64,000 bases of DNA from Paralichthys olivaceus (lineage: Eukaryota > Chordata > Actinopteri > Pleuronectiformes > Paralichthyidae): contig NC_091111.1 in assembly GCF_024713975.1 (NCBI RefSeq), forward strand, positions 20,418,501-20,482,500, written 5' to 3'. Made by a program: the position numbers and the translations under genes. Positions within the stretch are counted from its first letter, which is position 1, and every line of letters begins with the position of its first letter. The notes beneath the pieces are model-generated. The model was not told the DNA's origin, ran no database searches, and was given only the letters and a program-made list of their open reading frames with translations. Positions 1-31,122 of the stretch are shown piece by piece.

Positions 1-90
1 ATGACATCATTACTGTTATTATGGCACCTGTGCAGAAAGCTGTGCTGTGATTGGCTGCAGCGTGAACGTCATTCTCCTGTGGTTCCTCAG

Positions 91-3000
91 GTATCTCCTG
101 GTCGGTCAGAGAGACGGCAGCGTCCAATCAGAGGACAGATAGAGAGCCAGCCTTCCCAAAAATCAACACTGACACACAGACGATCAGCAAGAGTCACTCA
201 GGATACTCACTGAGTTCTCTGTTCAAAGGTGATCAGGGGATCAGGGTCTGTTCTACGAAGTGAGTTCAACATATCCAGGAAACCTTTCAGGGATCCAGCT
301 GACCTGAGCCTAACAGACGCGTCACATGACGCTGGTGACACATCTGGATTGTTTTTATAGTAAACTGTCGTTAACGAGTGGATCTGAAAATAATCTCGTC
401 TGTGTCTCCATCAGTTACATGTATCGTCTCTGTGTGGGACAGTTTCAGTGGCTTCAAGCTCAGCTGGAGGAAAGAAAACACAAATATACTGTTAAGAAGG
501 AAGTAGACTGATTTTCAAATCTTAACAATCGTCCAACGATCCACACCAGCACCGCGATCCTTCAAGAACATGATGTCATGGTTCAAGGGAAGTGATTGAT
601 CAGTGGGCGGAGCTTTTATGCTGTTTGATCTCTTATCTCCATCTTAACCTAGAGCAGATCAGCTGTTCAGCAGAAGTTACCATGGTGATTTACTCTGATA
701 ACAAGGGAACGAGCTTCGTAGGACGGAAAACTTTTAATTTAACCTGATAACCACTAATCCTGCTCCGTGCTTCAGACTGATGATGGTTTGTTCTGATCCT
801 CTGCAGGAAAAACTAAGGGAGGAAACTTTCAGCCCTTCACTGACTGTGAGTCAAACAGTGAGTGAGTGAGAGCGAGAGAGAAGAATAAATGGATAAAAGA
901 AGTGATGAGTGGATTAATGAGGAAAAGATGGATGCTGATGTATTGTTTGTGTTTTAGCGCTCAGCGACTCGTCTGTCAGGCTCTACGCTCCAGAGCTCCG
1001 AAAACCTAAATCTGAGTACAAGGTAACACAGACACCGGTAATCTGATTACACACTGATGACATGATTACAAGATGTATGTCCTCATTAATGATGATGTCA
1101 TTGTGTTGATGTCAGGACTATGTCAGTGATTGGTCACCTGAGGAGACGGTTCACAGAATGCAGCAAGGAAAGGTGAGAGCACCTGTCTGTCCGTCCGTCC
1201 GCCTGCTTGTCTGTTCACCTGTACAGTATAGTAAAATATAAAGTGTAGCAGTTTATAAACACAGTACAGTATTAAATATAAAGTGTAGTATACAGTATAT
1301 GAAGTTTTGTGTAACTTCAGGGTATTTTGACTGCGTTGTGTTTACAGACTGTGTCTCTGGAGAAGTTTCGGTCTCTTCAGGACAAACTGTTTCTGTTGGA
1401 CTTCGCCGTCAGCGCTCACGATGGAAACGTTATCACTGCTGTAACTTTATTAATAAATACATTCATACAATAGTAAACTTCATCAACAACTTCTTTCAGA
1501 CAAATGACCATTTTGTTTTACAGATTCTGATTTATTTGAAGAGGACTCTGAGCAAAGGTGAGTCTGCGGTTGGTGAGCTCTGGGTCTGGACTGGTCCTGA
1601 TCATCAGTCAGTCTTCTGACTCTTTGTGTTCTCGTGTTCAGAGGTTTTGTTTCGGGAGCTGGAGTCCAGACAAACGGCTCTGAGACATTTCATCCACTAC
1701 CTGAGTGAAACCAGAGATCAGAAGCTGCTGCTGGAGCTTCTCAGGTGCTCGCACCAGTTTACACCAGTTCACACCAGTTCACACCAGTTCGCACCAGTTT
1801 GCACTTGTGTCTGTCTGTTCACACCTGGACACTGAGACTAACATTGATATCGTGTCCTTGGTCGGCAGGACTCTGGGCAGGATGGAGGACATGGTGGTAT
1901 GTAGGACGCACGTCTCTCACACCTGCACTTCATCGTCTTGTCTGACAGGATACTGATGTCACTTCCCTTCTGTTTCCATGGAAACAGTTGCTGCAGTACA
2001 AAGAACACCTAAGCATCACAGATGAGAACAAGAGGCGGGACTTCCTGAAGAGATGCCTTAGGTGAGTGACACCTGCAGGCCAGTTGACTGAACTACAGTC
2101 AGATCCTGATGTGATGCCAGAGAGTGTGTTGGGCTCCGTGCACACCTGTTACTAACTGATCTGTCCTGAACGTGTTTCCTGTGACCGCCCGCTCTACATC
2201 CACTTGTGTTCGTTAGGACCAAACAATGTTTGCTTGTTGTTTCCAGTCTGGCGTTTTCTCCAGAGGACTCGGGTCACGTCCAGGATCACTTCACTCTGTT
2301 GGAGCGACAGATCATCATCGAGGTTTAAACCTGATTCATGTCCTGACATTTCCGTTTGTTCATCACATGTTCAACAACCGTGTTATCTCCAGGCAGCAGA
2401 CGGACAGGCAGAGCGTGGAGGGAAGATGGAAATCTTCCAGAAGTTTCCTCGAAGAGCTTCAATCCTCAACATGCCGCTGATCACGACTCTGTACTACTGC
2501 TGCTTCTACCACTACAACGAGCCTGAGGTCTCTGCTTATACACTGTACCTTAAGATATATAGAAACGTGTGTAACGATAAGCACAGATATGTCTTTTAAA
2601 TGTGTAATGATCAACACAGTAAACATGGAATAATTGAAGTTTTTTTTGTTTTTCAGGGAACATACAGCAGTCCACTGAACATCCGTCACACTTTCAGGGT
2701 GAGAGCGGCCGTCTTTACACATCGAACGCGAGAACGTATCGAATGTGAGAACGTATCGAACGTATCAAACGTGAGAACGTGTAATACGTGTTATTCGTGT
2801 AATACGTGTTATTCGTGTAATACGTGTTATTCGTGTAGAACGTATCAGTCTCTCAGTGTAGCTTATCGACCTCAGATTTCAGAGAAGCAGTACTTTGTGA
2901 CGGCGTTGGCAGCGAGGGCGAAGCTGAAGGCGTGGTCGGACGTAGACGCTCTGTTCACCTGCAGGAATTGGCTCGGATTCACCAAGAAGAAATCTCCTCT

Positions 3001-3512
3001 CAGCTTCCATCGAGTCGTCGACATCCTGCAGAAAAACTCTGCCCCCGCACAGGTGAGGGGGCGGGTCCAAAGTGGAACCAGCTGAAGTGGGAGTGTCTGG
3101 TTTACAGTTGTGCGGTGTGATTGACAGGTGTTGCAGGAGTACGTCGGCCTGGTCGATGACGCCGACACGAGGACCTGTCTTGCGCAGAAACTGAAATGTC
3201 ACGACATCGTCATCAATGTGAGACACAGTTTTACTTGAATAATGTTCTGTAATTGGATGATTCTATGTTAATGATGTGATGTCATGATGGCTGTCCGGTC
3301 TGTGGGCCAATCAGACGTACCGGGATCTGAAGGACCGACAGCTGTTGCTAGGATACCGAGGGAAGGTGGAGAAAGGTTCAGCAGAGGAGAGGAAGATCAA
3401 CGAGCTGCTGGACAACCCGGTGAGGAAGAGGAGAGGGGGTCATCTTTATCATCTTCGTCATGTGACCTCATTGTTTCTTCTTCTCTTTCAGCAAATCCGC
3501 TGGAAGAACTGA
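91..3512 (+). CDS. vipas39: VIPAS39 / SPE-39 homologue, 3' portion (5' exons lie before the window)
   Basis: Partner of VPS33B in the CHEVI complex for endosome/lysosome and apical trafficking. Coding exons seen: 91-228, 807-845, 958-1022, 1116-1172, 1348-1440, 1524-1557, 1642-1744, 1869-1896, 1988-2061, 2247-2322, 2393-2527, 2657-2698, 2876-3052, 3128-3217, 3315-3419, 3492-3512. All have GT-AG borders and the phases join without a break into about 425 residues. The translation follows vertebrate SPE-39: ISWSVRET and [10 protein letters not shown] in the N-terminal linker, [81 protein letters not shown], and the C-terminal NPQIRWKN, which matches the family ending. The N-terminal start and first exons are missing, so this is a partial gene. 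Introns are short and carry small tandem repeats (about 1757-1800 and 2775-2835). Identification is from recalled family sequence; no disrupted exon is seen. Confidence 0.93.
246..727. mobile_element. MITE-like non-autonomous DNA element in a vipas39 intron
   Basis: The ends are imperfect inverted copies: the left end reads ctgttctacgaagtgagttc and the right end, complemented, reads ccgtcctacgaagctcgttc. The right 140 bases recur in inverted orientation at 7252-7385. There is no coding capacity, so it is probably a short non-autonomous DNA transposon. Superfamily not assigned. Confidence 0.55.
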
Positions 3513-3756
3513 TCCACGGAATCTTCAACAGTCTCGGTTCAGCGGCCGCCTCCCCCAACGTTGGTCTGGTCTTATTGCGTCAACAGCGTGTCCCGCCCTT
3601 AAAGCTATCGCCTAGCAACAGAGCTACGGTCATTGGAGTTCTTCGGTCGATTCAAAATGTCTTGAAATGCAGCCTCCGAAGGGTGTGGCCCTGGATTAAG
3701 ACTGTCCATCACCATGACAACCACATTCCTCCGAGAAAACTTTTTTTTACATGAAC

Positions 3757-3762
3757 AATAAA
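3757..3762 (+). terminator. polyadenylation signal AATAAA of vipas39
   Basis: A canonical AATAAA hexamer lies 245 bases after the vipas39 stop codon, giving a short 3' UTR, and is directly followed by A/T-rich sequence. Confidence 0.6.
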
Positions 3763-3861
3763 GTTATTTAAAATTGTAAAATGGATTTTAATGTTTCTAA
3801 TGTTCATGGAAAAGAGGAGAGAGAGAGGAGTGAAAAGAGAGAAGAGGAGAGAGCATGAAGC

Positions 3862-4058
3862 TCCACAGGGGTCCACAGGGATCCACAGGGGTCCACAGGG
3901 ATCCACAGGGATCCACAGGGATCCACCGGGGTCCACAGGGGTCCACAGGGGTCCACAGGGATCCACCGGGGTCCACAGGGATCCACAGGGGTCCACAGGG
4001 ATCCACAGGGATCCACTGGGGTCCACAGGGATCCACAGGGGTCCACAGGGGTCCACTT
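3862..4058. repeat. 10-bp minisatellite (tccacaggga/g)n
   Basis: About 20 head-to-tail copies of tccacagggg / tccacaggga, just past the vipas39 polyadenylation signal. The open frames across it on both strands (GPQGSTGIH or WIPVDPCGS type) are repeat translations, not genes. Confidence 0.9.
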
Positions 4059-4676
4059 CATGAGGTCCAGGTTTCAAGCGGCCTCTCTGACACTGGTTTC
4101 AGGCTTCAGGTTTTGATGAAGATGTTAAAAAACAAAAGCTCTTCATACAACCACCAGTCTGGAGTGTCCTCGTTATCACGTGCAGCTTTAAACATCTGCC
4201 TCAGTACTGAGCAGTACAATGGTGTCAGCCCGGTGAGATCCTAGAACTCCGGCTGCAGGAGGAACGGTTGTTTGTCGTGCTCTAAACGTTCAACTCCTCA
4301 GCAGCAGACGAGCTGCGTGGAACCGGCTCGGACCGCGGTGGTATGGTCACAGTCTGAAGGAAGATGTCAGTGAATCCCTGGCCTCCGTCAGCCACAGGCA
4401 GAGGACTGCTGGAGAACCACAACACACTTCCTCCTTCATTCTGAAAAACACCCAGAACCTTCCCCCACTCCAGACAGATCCCTGCACTGACCCCTCCCAC
4501 TTTTTATCAATCAATGTAATTGTTTAATTAGTTAAAGTGTCTTCGGTTTATTTGAAGTGTTTTTTTGGATGTGACTCGTTAATGAACCGTTTACAGAACT
4601 GTCTGCACATTTTCTCTTTCTATTCTGTTATTGTTGTTAATTTTTAATGAATTTGAATTAATAATGACCTCGTGGT
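4059..4676. other. intergenic, no gene seen
   Basis: Between the minisatellite and the presumed gpr132 promoter I see no exon with coding character and no recognisable repeat. One short frame on the minus strand (4282-4500) lacks family similarity. Confidence 0.5.
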
Positions 4677-4723
4677 GTCACGTGATCTGTCGGGAGCGCG
4701 CTGCTCTGCGGGACGTCACGTGA
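4677..4723. promoter_or_regulatory. paired GTCACGTGA E-box (CLEAR-like) sites upstream of gpr132
   Basis: GTCACGTGA occurs at 4677-4685 and again at 4715-4723, 38 bases apart, in a short GC-rich island. The second overlaps a CRE-like GACGTCAC. Seen in sequence: the two palindromic E-boxes. Established: GTCACGTGAC is the core bound by TFEB/MITF-type bHLH-ZIP factors. Inference: they belong to the gpr132 promoter, because a plausible donor site follows at 4825. Confidence 0.35.
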
Positions 4724-4724
4724 G

Positions 4725-4824
4725 TCGGACAAAAGAGATGATTTTTATGTCCCAGGATGCAACACGCTCAGTCGGTGCTGAGCAGACACACCTCAAGACA
4801 CGAGGGAGGATGCACACGAAAAAG
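4725..4824 (+). other. possible 5' exon (UTR) of gpr132
   Basis: A strong donor (AAG|GTGAGT, cut after 4824) follows the E-box island, and the gpr132 coding exon is preceded by a good acceptor (tttctctgcag, exon from 5627). Joining them places an upstream ATG (4810) in another frame that ends at 4650+1000=5650, overlapping the main start at 5632. The transcription start is unknown and the 5' boundary given is a guess. Confidence 0.35.
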
Positions 4825-5631
4825 GTGAGTTTACTTTTAGTAATAATAATAAATATCACTGCTTTAACTGTGCTTCTATATATTATATATAATCTGAAGT
4901 GTTTATATATATATTCATTATTTTAAAAAACATGTACAACAAATCTGATCAATAAACAGAATTCTGATGTATAGCAACAGCCATGATTATAAATATACTA
5001 CTGGTTATAGATAACCTATTGCTTATTGAGATGGGGTTTAGCTATTATTGTGATTATATATAATTGTGAGTTTTGTGTTTTAACTTGAACTTGACGTCTC
5101 GTTACTTTAAAAGAATATTTTCTACAACTCCACATCATAACAACCCATTCCCATAGCAACGATGTTTCTTCCATATCCAGTGTTTTTATTTGTCAGATAT
5201 AACGAGGTCAACCATTAATTATTAACGCTCTGCTCCGCCCACCTCCTACATCGGCTGCATGTGATTGGACGCTGCTCAGTCAGAGATTTATGAGGTTAAA
5301 TTATTGATCAGGACTAAAATTGAGGTCACAGAAATAATCAGCCAATCAGAGCTCAACAGATTCTTCACAGTCAAGTGCGTTTGTGTGTCTCAACGGGAAA
5401 ACCAGAGGGCATGATGGGAGTTAGGTCTGAAAATAATTAATATTAATTAATTAATAAATAAGAGAGAGACAGGATACGTGAGGCGTTCACTTGTTCAACT
5501 TGTTTCTCGATGGTTAAAATCACTTTTGTTTCTGACCGGTTGCAGCTTTCGATCACGTCTCATGATCTTCATCTGAAGACGAGTCGTCATTTAACTTTAT
5601 ATAAACCAAACTCTGTTTCTCTGCAGACATC

Positions 5632-6714
5632 ATGCACGAGCTTCCAGTGACCGACACAGTTTCTCCGATGAACAATGAGAGTTCGGTGGCCGCGTGTGAG
5701 CTGCCATACGACGATGGCCGTCTGCCACTGGTGCTGCTGTACAGCGTGGTGTTGGTGGTCGGACTGCCTGCGAACCTGCTGACCCTCTATCTCACCTGGC
5801 TGCAGGTGTGCAGGAAGAACGTGTTGGGTGTTTACCTGTGGAGCCTGTCGCTGTGTGACCTTACCTACCTGCTCACGCTGCCTCTGTGGGCGCACTATGT
5901 GAGCCGAGGTCACGTGTGGCCGTGGAGTTCAGCCGTGTGTAAGCTAACGGGCTACATCTTCTTCAACAACATGTACATCAGCATCTTCCTGCTCTGCTGC
6001 ATCTCCTGTGACCGCTACGTGGCCGTGGTCTACAGTGTGGAGTCCCGAGGTCTGCGGAGGCAGCGCCTCGCCGTGCTTATTGGCCTCGCCATCGTCCTAC
6101 TGGTCGCAGTCGGACACCTTCCTGTCTTCACCATGAGTGAGGGCGACGCTGCTGAGGGAGACCAGCGCTGCTTTGAGCCCAGTCAGAGCAGTCCGACGGT
6201 GATGTGCTTCAACTATGCACGCTTCATTGTCGGCTTCCTGATCCCACTGTTGCTGCTGATGGCGACAAACCGCGGGATCCTGGTCAACGTGCAGCGCAGC
6301 ACGGGGCTGAGGCATGAGCAGAAAAGGCATGTCCGCTGGTTGGCCTTGGCGGTGGTCATCCTGTTCCTGGTCTGCTTCGCCCCATACCACCTGATTCTGC
6401 TGGTCAGGGCTGTCATGTTCCACTTCACTCAGCTGGAAGACGCCACCTGTCTGTTCGAGGAGACCATGTACACCCCTTACACCATCTCCCTCGGCCTTTC
6501 CACCGTCAACAGCGCCATCAACCCCATCCTCTACGTCTTGTCCAGCGACAACATCCGCAAAGAGCTGAGACGAGGCCTCGTGCAGTTCTGTGACCAAGCT
6601 CGTCTGGGACCAGGATCTGACAGCAGCCAGATCCAGATCCAGTCCAACAAGAACTCGTCAGAGCTGAATGCAGCAATCAAGGAGCAACAAGGAGGACGAC
6701 CCCCGGGTTCCTAA
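5632..6714 (+). CDS. gpr132: G-protein coupled receptor 132 (G2A), class A GPCR, 360 aa
   Basis: Plasma-membrane receptor of the proton-sensing GPR4/65/68/132 group; mammalian G2A also responds to oxidised fatty acids and lysolipids. Intronless coding frame with seven hydrophobic segments. Visible marks: N-glycosylation site N15-E-S, TM1 GLPANLLT, TM2 LSLCDLTYLLTLPLW, disulphide cysteines C103 and C180, DRY at 127-129 within CCISCDRYVAVVYSVESRG (almost the mammalian GPR132 sequence), CFAPYH in TM6 (248-253) and NPILY at 297-301 in TM7. The tail is Ser/Gln/Asn-rich. GPR132 is preferred over GPR65/68/4 because of NVLGVYLWSLSLCDL and VESRG. The start follows an acceptor at 5626. A second in-frame Met (13) could also serve. 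It lies tail to tail with cdc42bpb and is bracketed by related MITE ends (246-727 and 7252-7385). Confidence 0.88.
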   Translation: MHELPVTDTVSPMNNESSVAACELPYDDGRLPLVLLYSVVLVVGLPANLLTLYLTWLQVCRKNVLGVYLWSLSLCDLTYLLTLPLWAHYVSRGHVWPWSSAVCKLTGYIFFNNMYISIFLLCCISCDRYVAVVYSVESRGLRRQRLAVLIGLAIVLLVAVGHLPVFTMSEGDAAEGDQRCFEPSQSSPTVMCFNYARFIVGFLIPLLLLMATNRGILVNVQRSTGLRHEQKRHVRWLALAVVILFLVCFAPYHLILLVRAVMFHFTQLEDATCLFEETMYTPYTISLGLSTVNSAINPILYVLSSDNIRKELRRGLVQFCDQARLGPGSDSSQIQIQSNKNSSELNAAIKEQQGGRPPGS

Positions 6715-6777
6715 CAGAACCCTCTTCGTCCCTGCTGGACTCTGCTGGTTGTGAATCTAATCTTGTACAGTTTTCTC

Positions 6778-6783
6778 AATAAA
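6778..6783 (+). terminator. polyadenylation signal AATAAA of gpr132
   Basis: AATAAA lies 64 bases after the gpr132 stop, giving a very short 3' UTR. Confidence 0.6.
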
Positions 6784-6789
6784 TTATTA

Positions 6790-7251
6790 CTTTAGTGATG
6801 ACGTTTGTTCCGAGTCAAATTATTCAAAAGAATCATCGTCACCATGTGACAAACAACGAATCCAATGTTGTGTGAGTGAACAGGAAGTTGAGTGTGTGTT
6901 TTCTCCGCTGTGAACCGTCATCTGTAACATCAGCCAGAAGTAGGCGGGAACTAACCTGAGCGGAGGAGCCAGTGACATCACACCTTTATTTCTGCGGTGT
7001 CTCTAAACAGAATAAATCAAATGTTAGTTTTACAACTAAAACTTTAAACTTTAAAATCTAAATAAATTTTTTTTCATGAACAAAACCATCATTTTATAAA
7101 TAAACAATGACATCACTTCCTGTCAGATTGAGAACACACACAAAAAACTGACCTGATCTCCGCTCACATCTGCACAGGTGAGATCCTGGCCTGAACCATG
7201 AAGCAGGATGTGTGGTTATCACTTAACTTCAGGTTTGATTCAGAGTTTTCA
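6790..7251. other. intergenic, no gene seen
   Basis: A/T-rich spacer between the convergent genes gpr132 and cdc42bpb. No coding signal recognised. Confidence 0.5.
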
Positions 7252-7385
7252 GTCTTACGAAGCTCGTTCCCTTGTTATCCGGTAAATCACCATGGTAACA
7301 TGCTGATCAGCTGACCTGCTCCAGGTTAAGTTGGAGATAAGAGATCAAAAAGTATAAAAGCTCCGCCCACTGACCACTCCCCTCC
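7252..7385. mobile_element. truncated MITE, inverted copy of the right end of the 246-727 element
   Basis: The run from gtcttacgaagctcgttccc through the gtaaatcaccatggtaac and ggagataagagatcaaa segments to gctccgcccactgac is the reverse complement, with scattered differences, of about 590-727. Only one end of the element is evident. Confidence 0.55.
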
Positions 7386-7864
7386 TTTGAACCATGACAT
7401 CATGTTCTTATCGTGGAGCTGCTGTGGATCGTTCCAGTCTCTGAGGAGGACCAGGGTCTTCAGAGACCCACAAGATCCTCTGAGATCCTCTGAGGAGTTT
7501 CTGAAAGATCTAGATTCTCCTCAGAGGATGAACCTTTGTCAGCTGCTGGAGCTTCAACAGAACCAACCTGACCCGTAGGAGCAAAGTACTCACAGTACCA
7601 CAGACTGTCTACATGTACTTCACGTGTTACCTGTTCACTGTGGCTGATGCAGAGCAGCTCAGTCTACATTTTACACATTGTCTTCACACATCCAGATGTG
7701 TCTCCAGCTGTTCTTCTGTGTTTAGCAGCTGGAACTGTTTCTTTTATTCTGGATCTTTGTTCTTCGCTGATTTTTATTATTCAACAGTTTGATCCTCAGT
7801 CAAACCGTCCATGTCTGTGATTGGTCATATGCAGTAAACCCCCGCCTCTTTGCACACGTGTGTA
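7386..7864. other. intergenic, no gene seen
   Basis: Contains one short open frame (7387-7578) without recognisable domains or splice context; I do not call it a gene. Confidence 0.45.
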
Positions 7865-8345
7865 TCGACAGATGTGGACAGTGTGTGGACAGGTTGTGGA
7901 CAGGTTGTAAACAGTGTGGACAGGTTGTGGACAGGTTGTGGACAGGTTGTAAACAGTGTGGACAGGTTGTGGACAGGTTGTGGACAGGTTGTAAACAGTG
8001 TGGACAGGTTGTGGACAGGTTGTGGACAGGTTGTAAACAGTGTGGACAGGTTGTGGACAGTGTGGACAGGTTGTGGACAGGTTGTAAACAGTGTGGACAG
8101 GTTGTGGACAGGTTGTAAACAGTGTGGACAGGTTGTGGACAGGTTGTGGACAGTGTGGACAGGTTGTGGAAAGGTTGTGGAAAGGTTGTGGAAAGGTTGT
8201 GGACAGGTTGTGGACAGGTTGTGGACAGGTTGTGGACAGGTTGTGGACAGGTTGTGGAAAGGTTGTGGACAGGTTGTGGACAGGTTGTGGACAGTGTGGA
8301 CAGGTTGTGGACAGTGTGGACAGTGTGGACAGGTTGTAAACAGTG
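7865..8345. repeat. minisatellite of gtggacaggtt / gtaaacagt units
   Basis: About 40 copies of an 11-bp unit (gtggacaggtt), interspersed with a 9-bp variant, in a higher-order pattern. It has no stop codons in several frames, which produces spurious proteins up to 220 residues. It lies just beyond the probable cdc42bpb polyadenylation site. Confidence 0.9.
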
Positions 8346-8375
8346 TCCTGGTTCACACAGCTCTCTTCAGATTCT

Positions 8376-8381
8376 TTTATT
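8376..8381 (-). terminator. candidate polyadenylation signal of cdc42bpb
   Basis: TTTATT on the plus strand reads AATAAA on the minus strand, about 560 bases past the cdc42bpb stop. Other signals could be used. Confidence 0.35.
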
Positions 8382-8943
8382 GTGTTTGTGTTCGGCTGCT
8401 AAACGTTTCGTTACAAACATCTCACCTGGTGATTCTGGAAGAAGCAGTAGTGTTAAGGTGTGACCCCACCCACCTGAAGTCAGAGGGCGGGGTCAGGAAA
8501 GATTATCACTGACACAAAATTAAAGATAATTTTTCAACAACCACAACGATGAAAATGATGAAGATGATGAAGATGATAAGATGTGCAACTTAACGAAACT
8601 TTAACCTCATTTCATACAGTGTTTTTCCATCAGAGTGAGACCTCCCGTCTGTCAGGGTGTTCACCTCAGCGGCTAACGGCTAAAGCTCAGCACAAAGTTC
8701 TGTAAGGAGGAGGCGACTGGTCCCACGGAGCCAATCGGAGCAAAGGTCAACACAGCAGCAGTCAGCAGGGGCGGGGTTAATACCAGGGGGTGGGGCTTCC
8801 CAGCAGGTAAAATCCAAGAAAATAAAAGCAGCAGGAAGCTCAGACTGGTCCCGTCACAATAAAATCATCAGAATAAAATTTTAAGTCTCAGTCTGCAGCC
8901 TGATTGGCTCCTTCAGCCCCTCATGTGTGCAGGGGGCGGGGCC

Positions 8944-29121
<20,178 letters not shown>

Positions 29122-29640
29122 CCTCACCCGGGACTACCGCCCGCCGCTCCCGCTGCCTCTCCGACGACAACCCCCCGCCGCTGGGTCCGAGTACCGGAGC
29201 CGCTTCCTGCCGAGTGGCCCGAGCTCAGGCTGCTAGCTGCAGCTAGCTCGTTAGCTCCGGGAAAACGACATTTTGAGCCGCTGAGTGTCGGAGTCTCCGC
29301 CGGGTACCGTCGCGCTGAGAGCCGCTCAGGCTGCAGGCCCGCGTCCCTCCGCGCTCCACATCCGGTTTAATCCCGTAAATCTGGACTCACGTCCGCTGTT
29401 CCATGTCCGCCGCTTGGTCTCGGTGTCGTGTCCCGGAGCTCCGCGCCGAGCGCGGCCTCGATCAAAATGTCCGACAGCACCGGGGGAGTGCGGGCGGCGG
29501 AGGATTAGCGGGTTTCGGGTCAGTTTGGAGCGGACAGCCGGTGGAGCTGCTCCGGGGAATATGGCTGAATCCTGACGGAGGATTCGACAAGCTGGACACC
29601 ATCACACACCTCCTGTCCGGGAGGGCTTCACAATAAAACA
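29122..29640 (-). promoter_or_regulatory. CpG-rich promoter / 5' UTR region of cdc42bpb
   Basis: G+C- and CpG-rich stretch directly upstream of the MRCK-beta start codon, in contrast with the A/T-rich DNA from 29641 on. No TATA box seen. Frames on the plus strand here are a by-product of high GC. Confidence 0.55.
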
Positions 29641-30519
29641 CCCCTTTACTTACAACTACTGTTCTATATGAGAAACAATATGAAACTGATCATGAATCAT
29701 GAACTTTGTTATCGATGTAAATATTGTGAACTTTATTTATATAACAATTTGTAAAATATGTATGATAAATTAATGCTTAGAATAAGTTTTTGTAATAACA
29801 AATGACGTTTATTTCCATAGTAAATATAAATAATATATATGTTATTAGTAACTTGATAAACAACTTATTATAACAATAATCAATACTACCAAAGGTAATA
29901 AATACTGATAATTAATAACAATACTTATAAATAAATAAATATATATTAGTTAAGTTTATTTGTATATGTTTTAAACCTGTTGTGCAGATCAGCTAAACTT
30001 TACATTAAACTGTATTTTTAAAAGAACAACATTATTATCAAACTGTGTAAATAAATAAGAATAAAATGTCTTAACACCTGCTGCTGTTTAAAAGAACTCC
30101 TCTCTACTTTTATTTTGAGGGATAAAATCCCTAACCCGGAAGTTGGTACCTGCTGCTCTATGCTGACGTGACTCCCCGGAATGTGGAACACGGAGGCCCC
30201 GCCTTCCTGGGCCGGAAACGTTCCGGGTACATGACGTCATGTCGTGATTGGCAGGAGTCGGGAGAAACAGGCCCTGCCCCCTCAATGATGTCATCACGAA
30301 TGCTTTGAAACGTGTTGATTTGTTTTTGTTTGAGAATTAACAACAATAAACATAAACACTTTGTTTATTTTCTTAGGCTCTTATTGTGGAATGGTTTGTT
30401 TATTAAGGGTTTGTTTAAACTGACAGAACATAAACACAAAGATAAACAATAAAAACAATAACAAACAGAAAATAGAAAACAGTAAAATTATAAATCAGTA
30501 ATTAAAAACATGACTGTAA
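29641..30519. other. A/T-rich intergenic DNA, no gene seen
   Basis: Mostly A/T-rich sequence with one GC-richer island (30120-30300) that lacks a coding frame I can recognise. Confidence 0.5.
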
Positions 30520-30770
30520 ACAACTTCCTGTTCTACGTTTATAAACAACGTCATGATCTATGCTTATAAATAACTTCCTGTCCTATGATTATAAACATCT
30601 TACTGTTCTAAGTTTATAAACAATGGCCAAATCAATGTTTATAAACATAATCCTGTTCCATGTTTACAAACAACTTGTTCAACTTCCTGTTCCATGTTGA
30701 TAAACAACTTCCTGTCGTATGTTTATAAACTACTTCCTGTCCTACGATTATAAAAGACTTCCCGTCCACA
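30520..30770. repeat. degenerate ~28-bp repeat (cttcctgttctangtttataaacaa)
   Basis: About 9 diverged copies of an acttcctgtcc/ttatgtttataaac unit. Confidence 0.65.
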
Positions 30771-31029
30771 TCCTTGTTCACATACATCACAAAGTTGTTC
30801 GGCGCTTTGGCTTCACTCTTTTTATCGACTCGTCATCGTCACATTTGAAGAACCTAAATTTCAGCGACAGCAGAAACATCAAACATCATCCTCATTAGGA
30901 ACAAAGAACCAGAGGTGGAACTTTCTGAAGAACAGTTGATGAGACTGGAGTCAGGTTCTTTGGCTCTGAGTCACCAGGTTCTGATCTGATCTCTGCTGTT
31001 TCCAGCAGGTTGTTAGACTCGGTTCCACC

Positions 31030-31122
31030 ATGTTCCCCTGGGCGGTTCTCTTGTGTCTGATCTGCAGGATCCAGTGTGGTCCAGCTGGTGAATGGGGGGT
31101 TGGAGATTATTTACAAGGCTGA
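31030..31122 (+). other. orphan signal-peptide-like mini-ORF
   Basis: ATG in a good context (ccaccATG) opens a 30-codon frame, MFPWAVLLCLICRIQCGPAG..., which looks like a secretory signal peptide. A donor-like GTGAAT would cut it in phase 1 just after the predicted cleavage region, as in many secreted or Ig-type genes. No matching second exon is seen before 32022. It may be a relic or chance. Confidence 0.25.

Noticed and set aside
7789-8512. Repetitive DRLWTGCGQ-type frame, 220 codons, and its antisense counterpart
   Set aside because: Minisatellite translation downstream of cdc42bpb.
29285-29636. Plus-strand frames in the CpG island, possible divergent gene
   Set aside because: High GC alone explains them. 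No conserved protein and no splice pattern, though a divergent non-coding transcript cannot be excluded.
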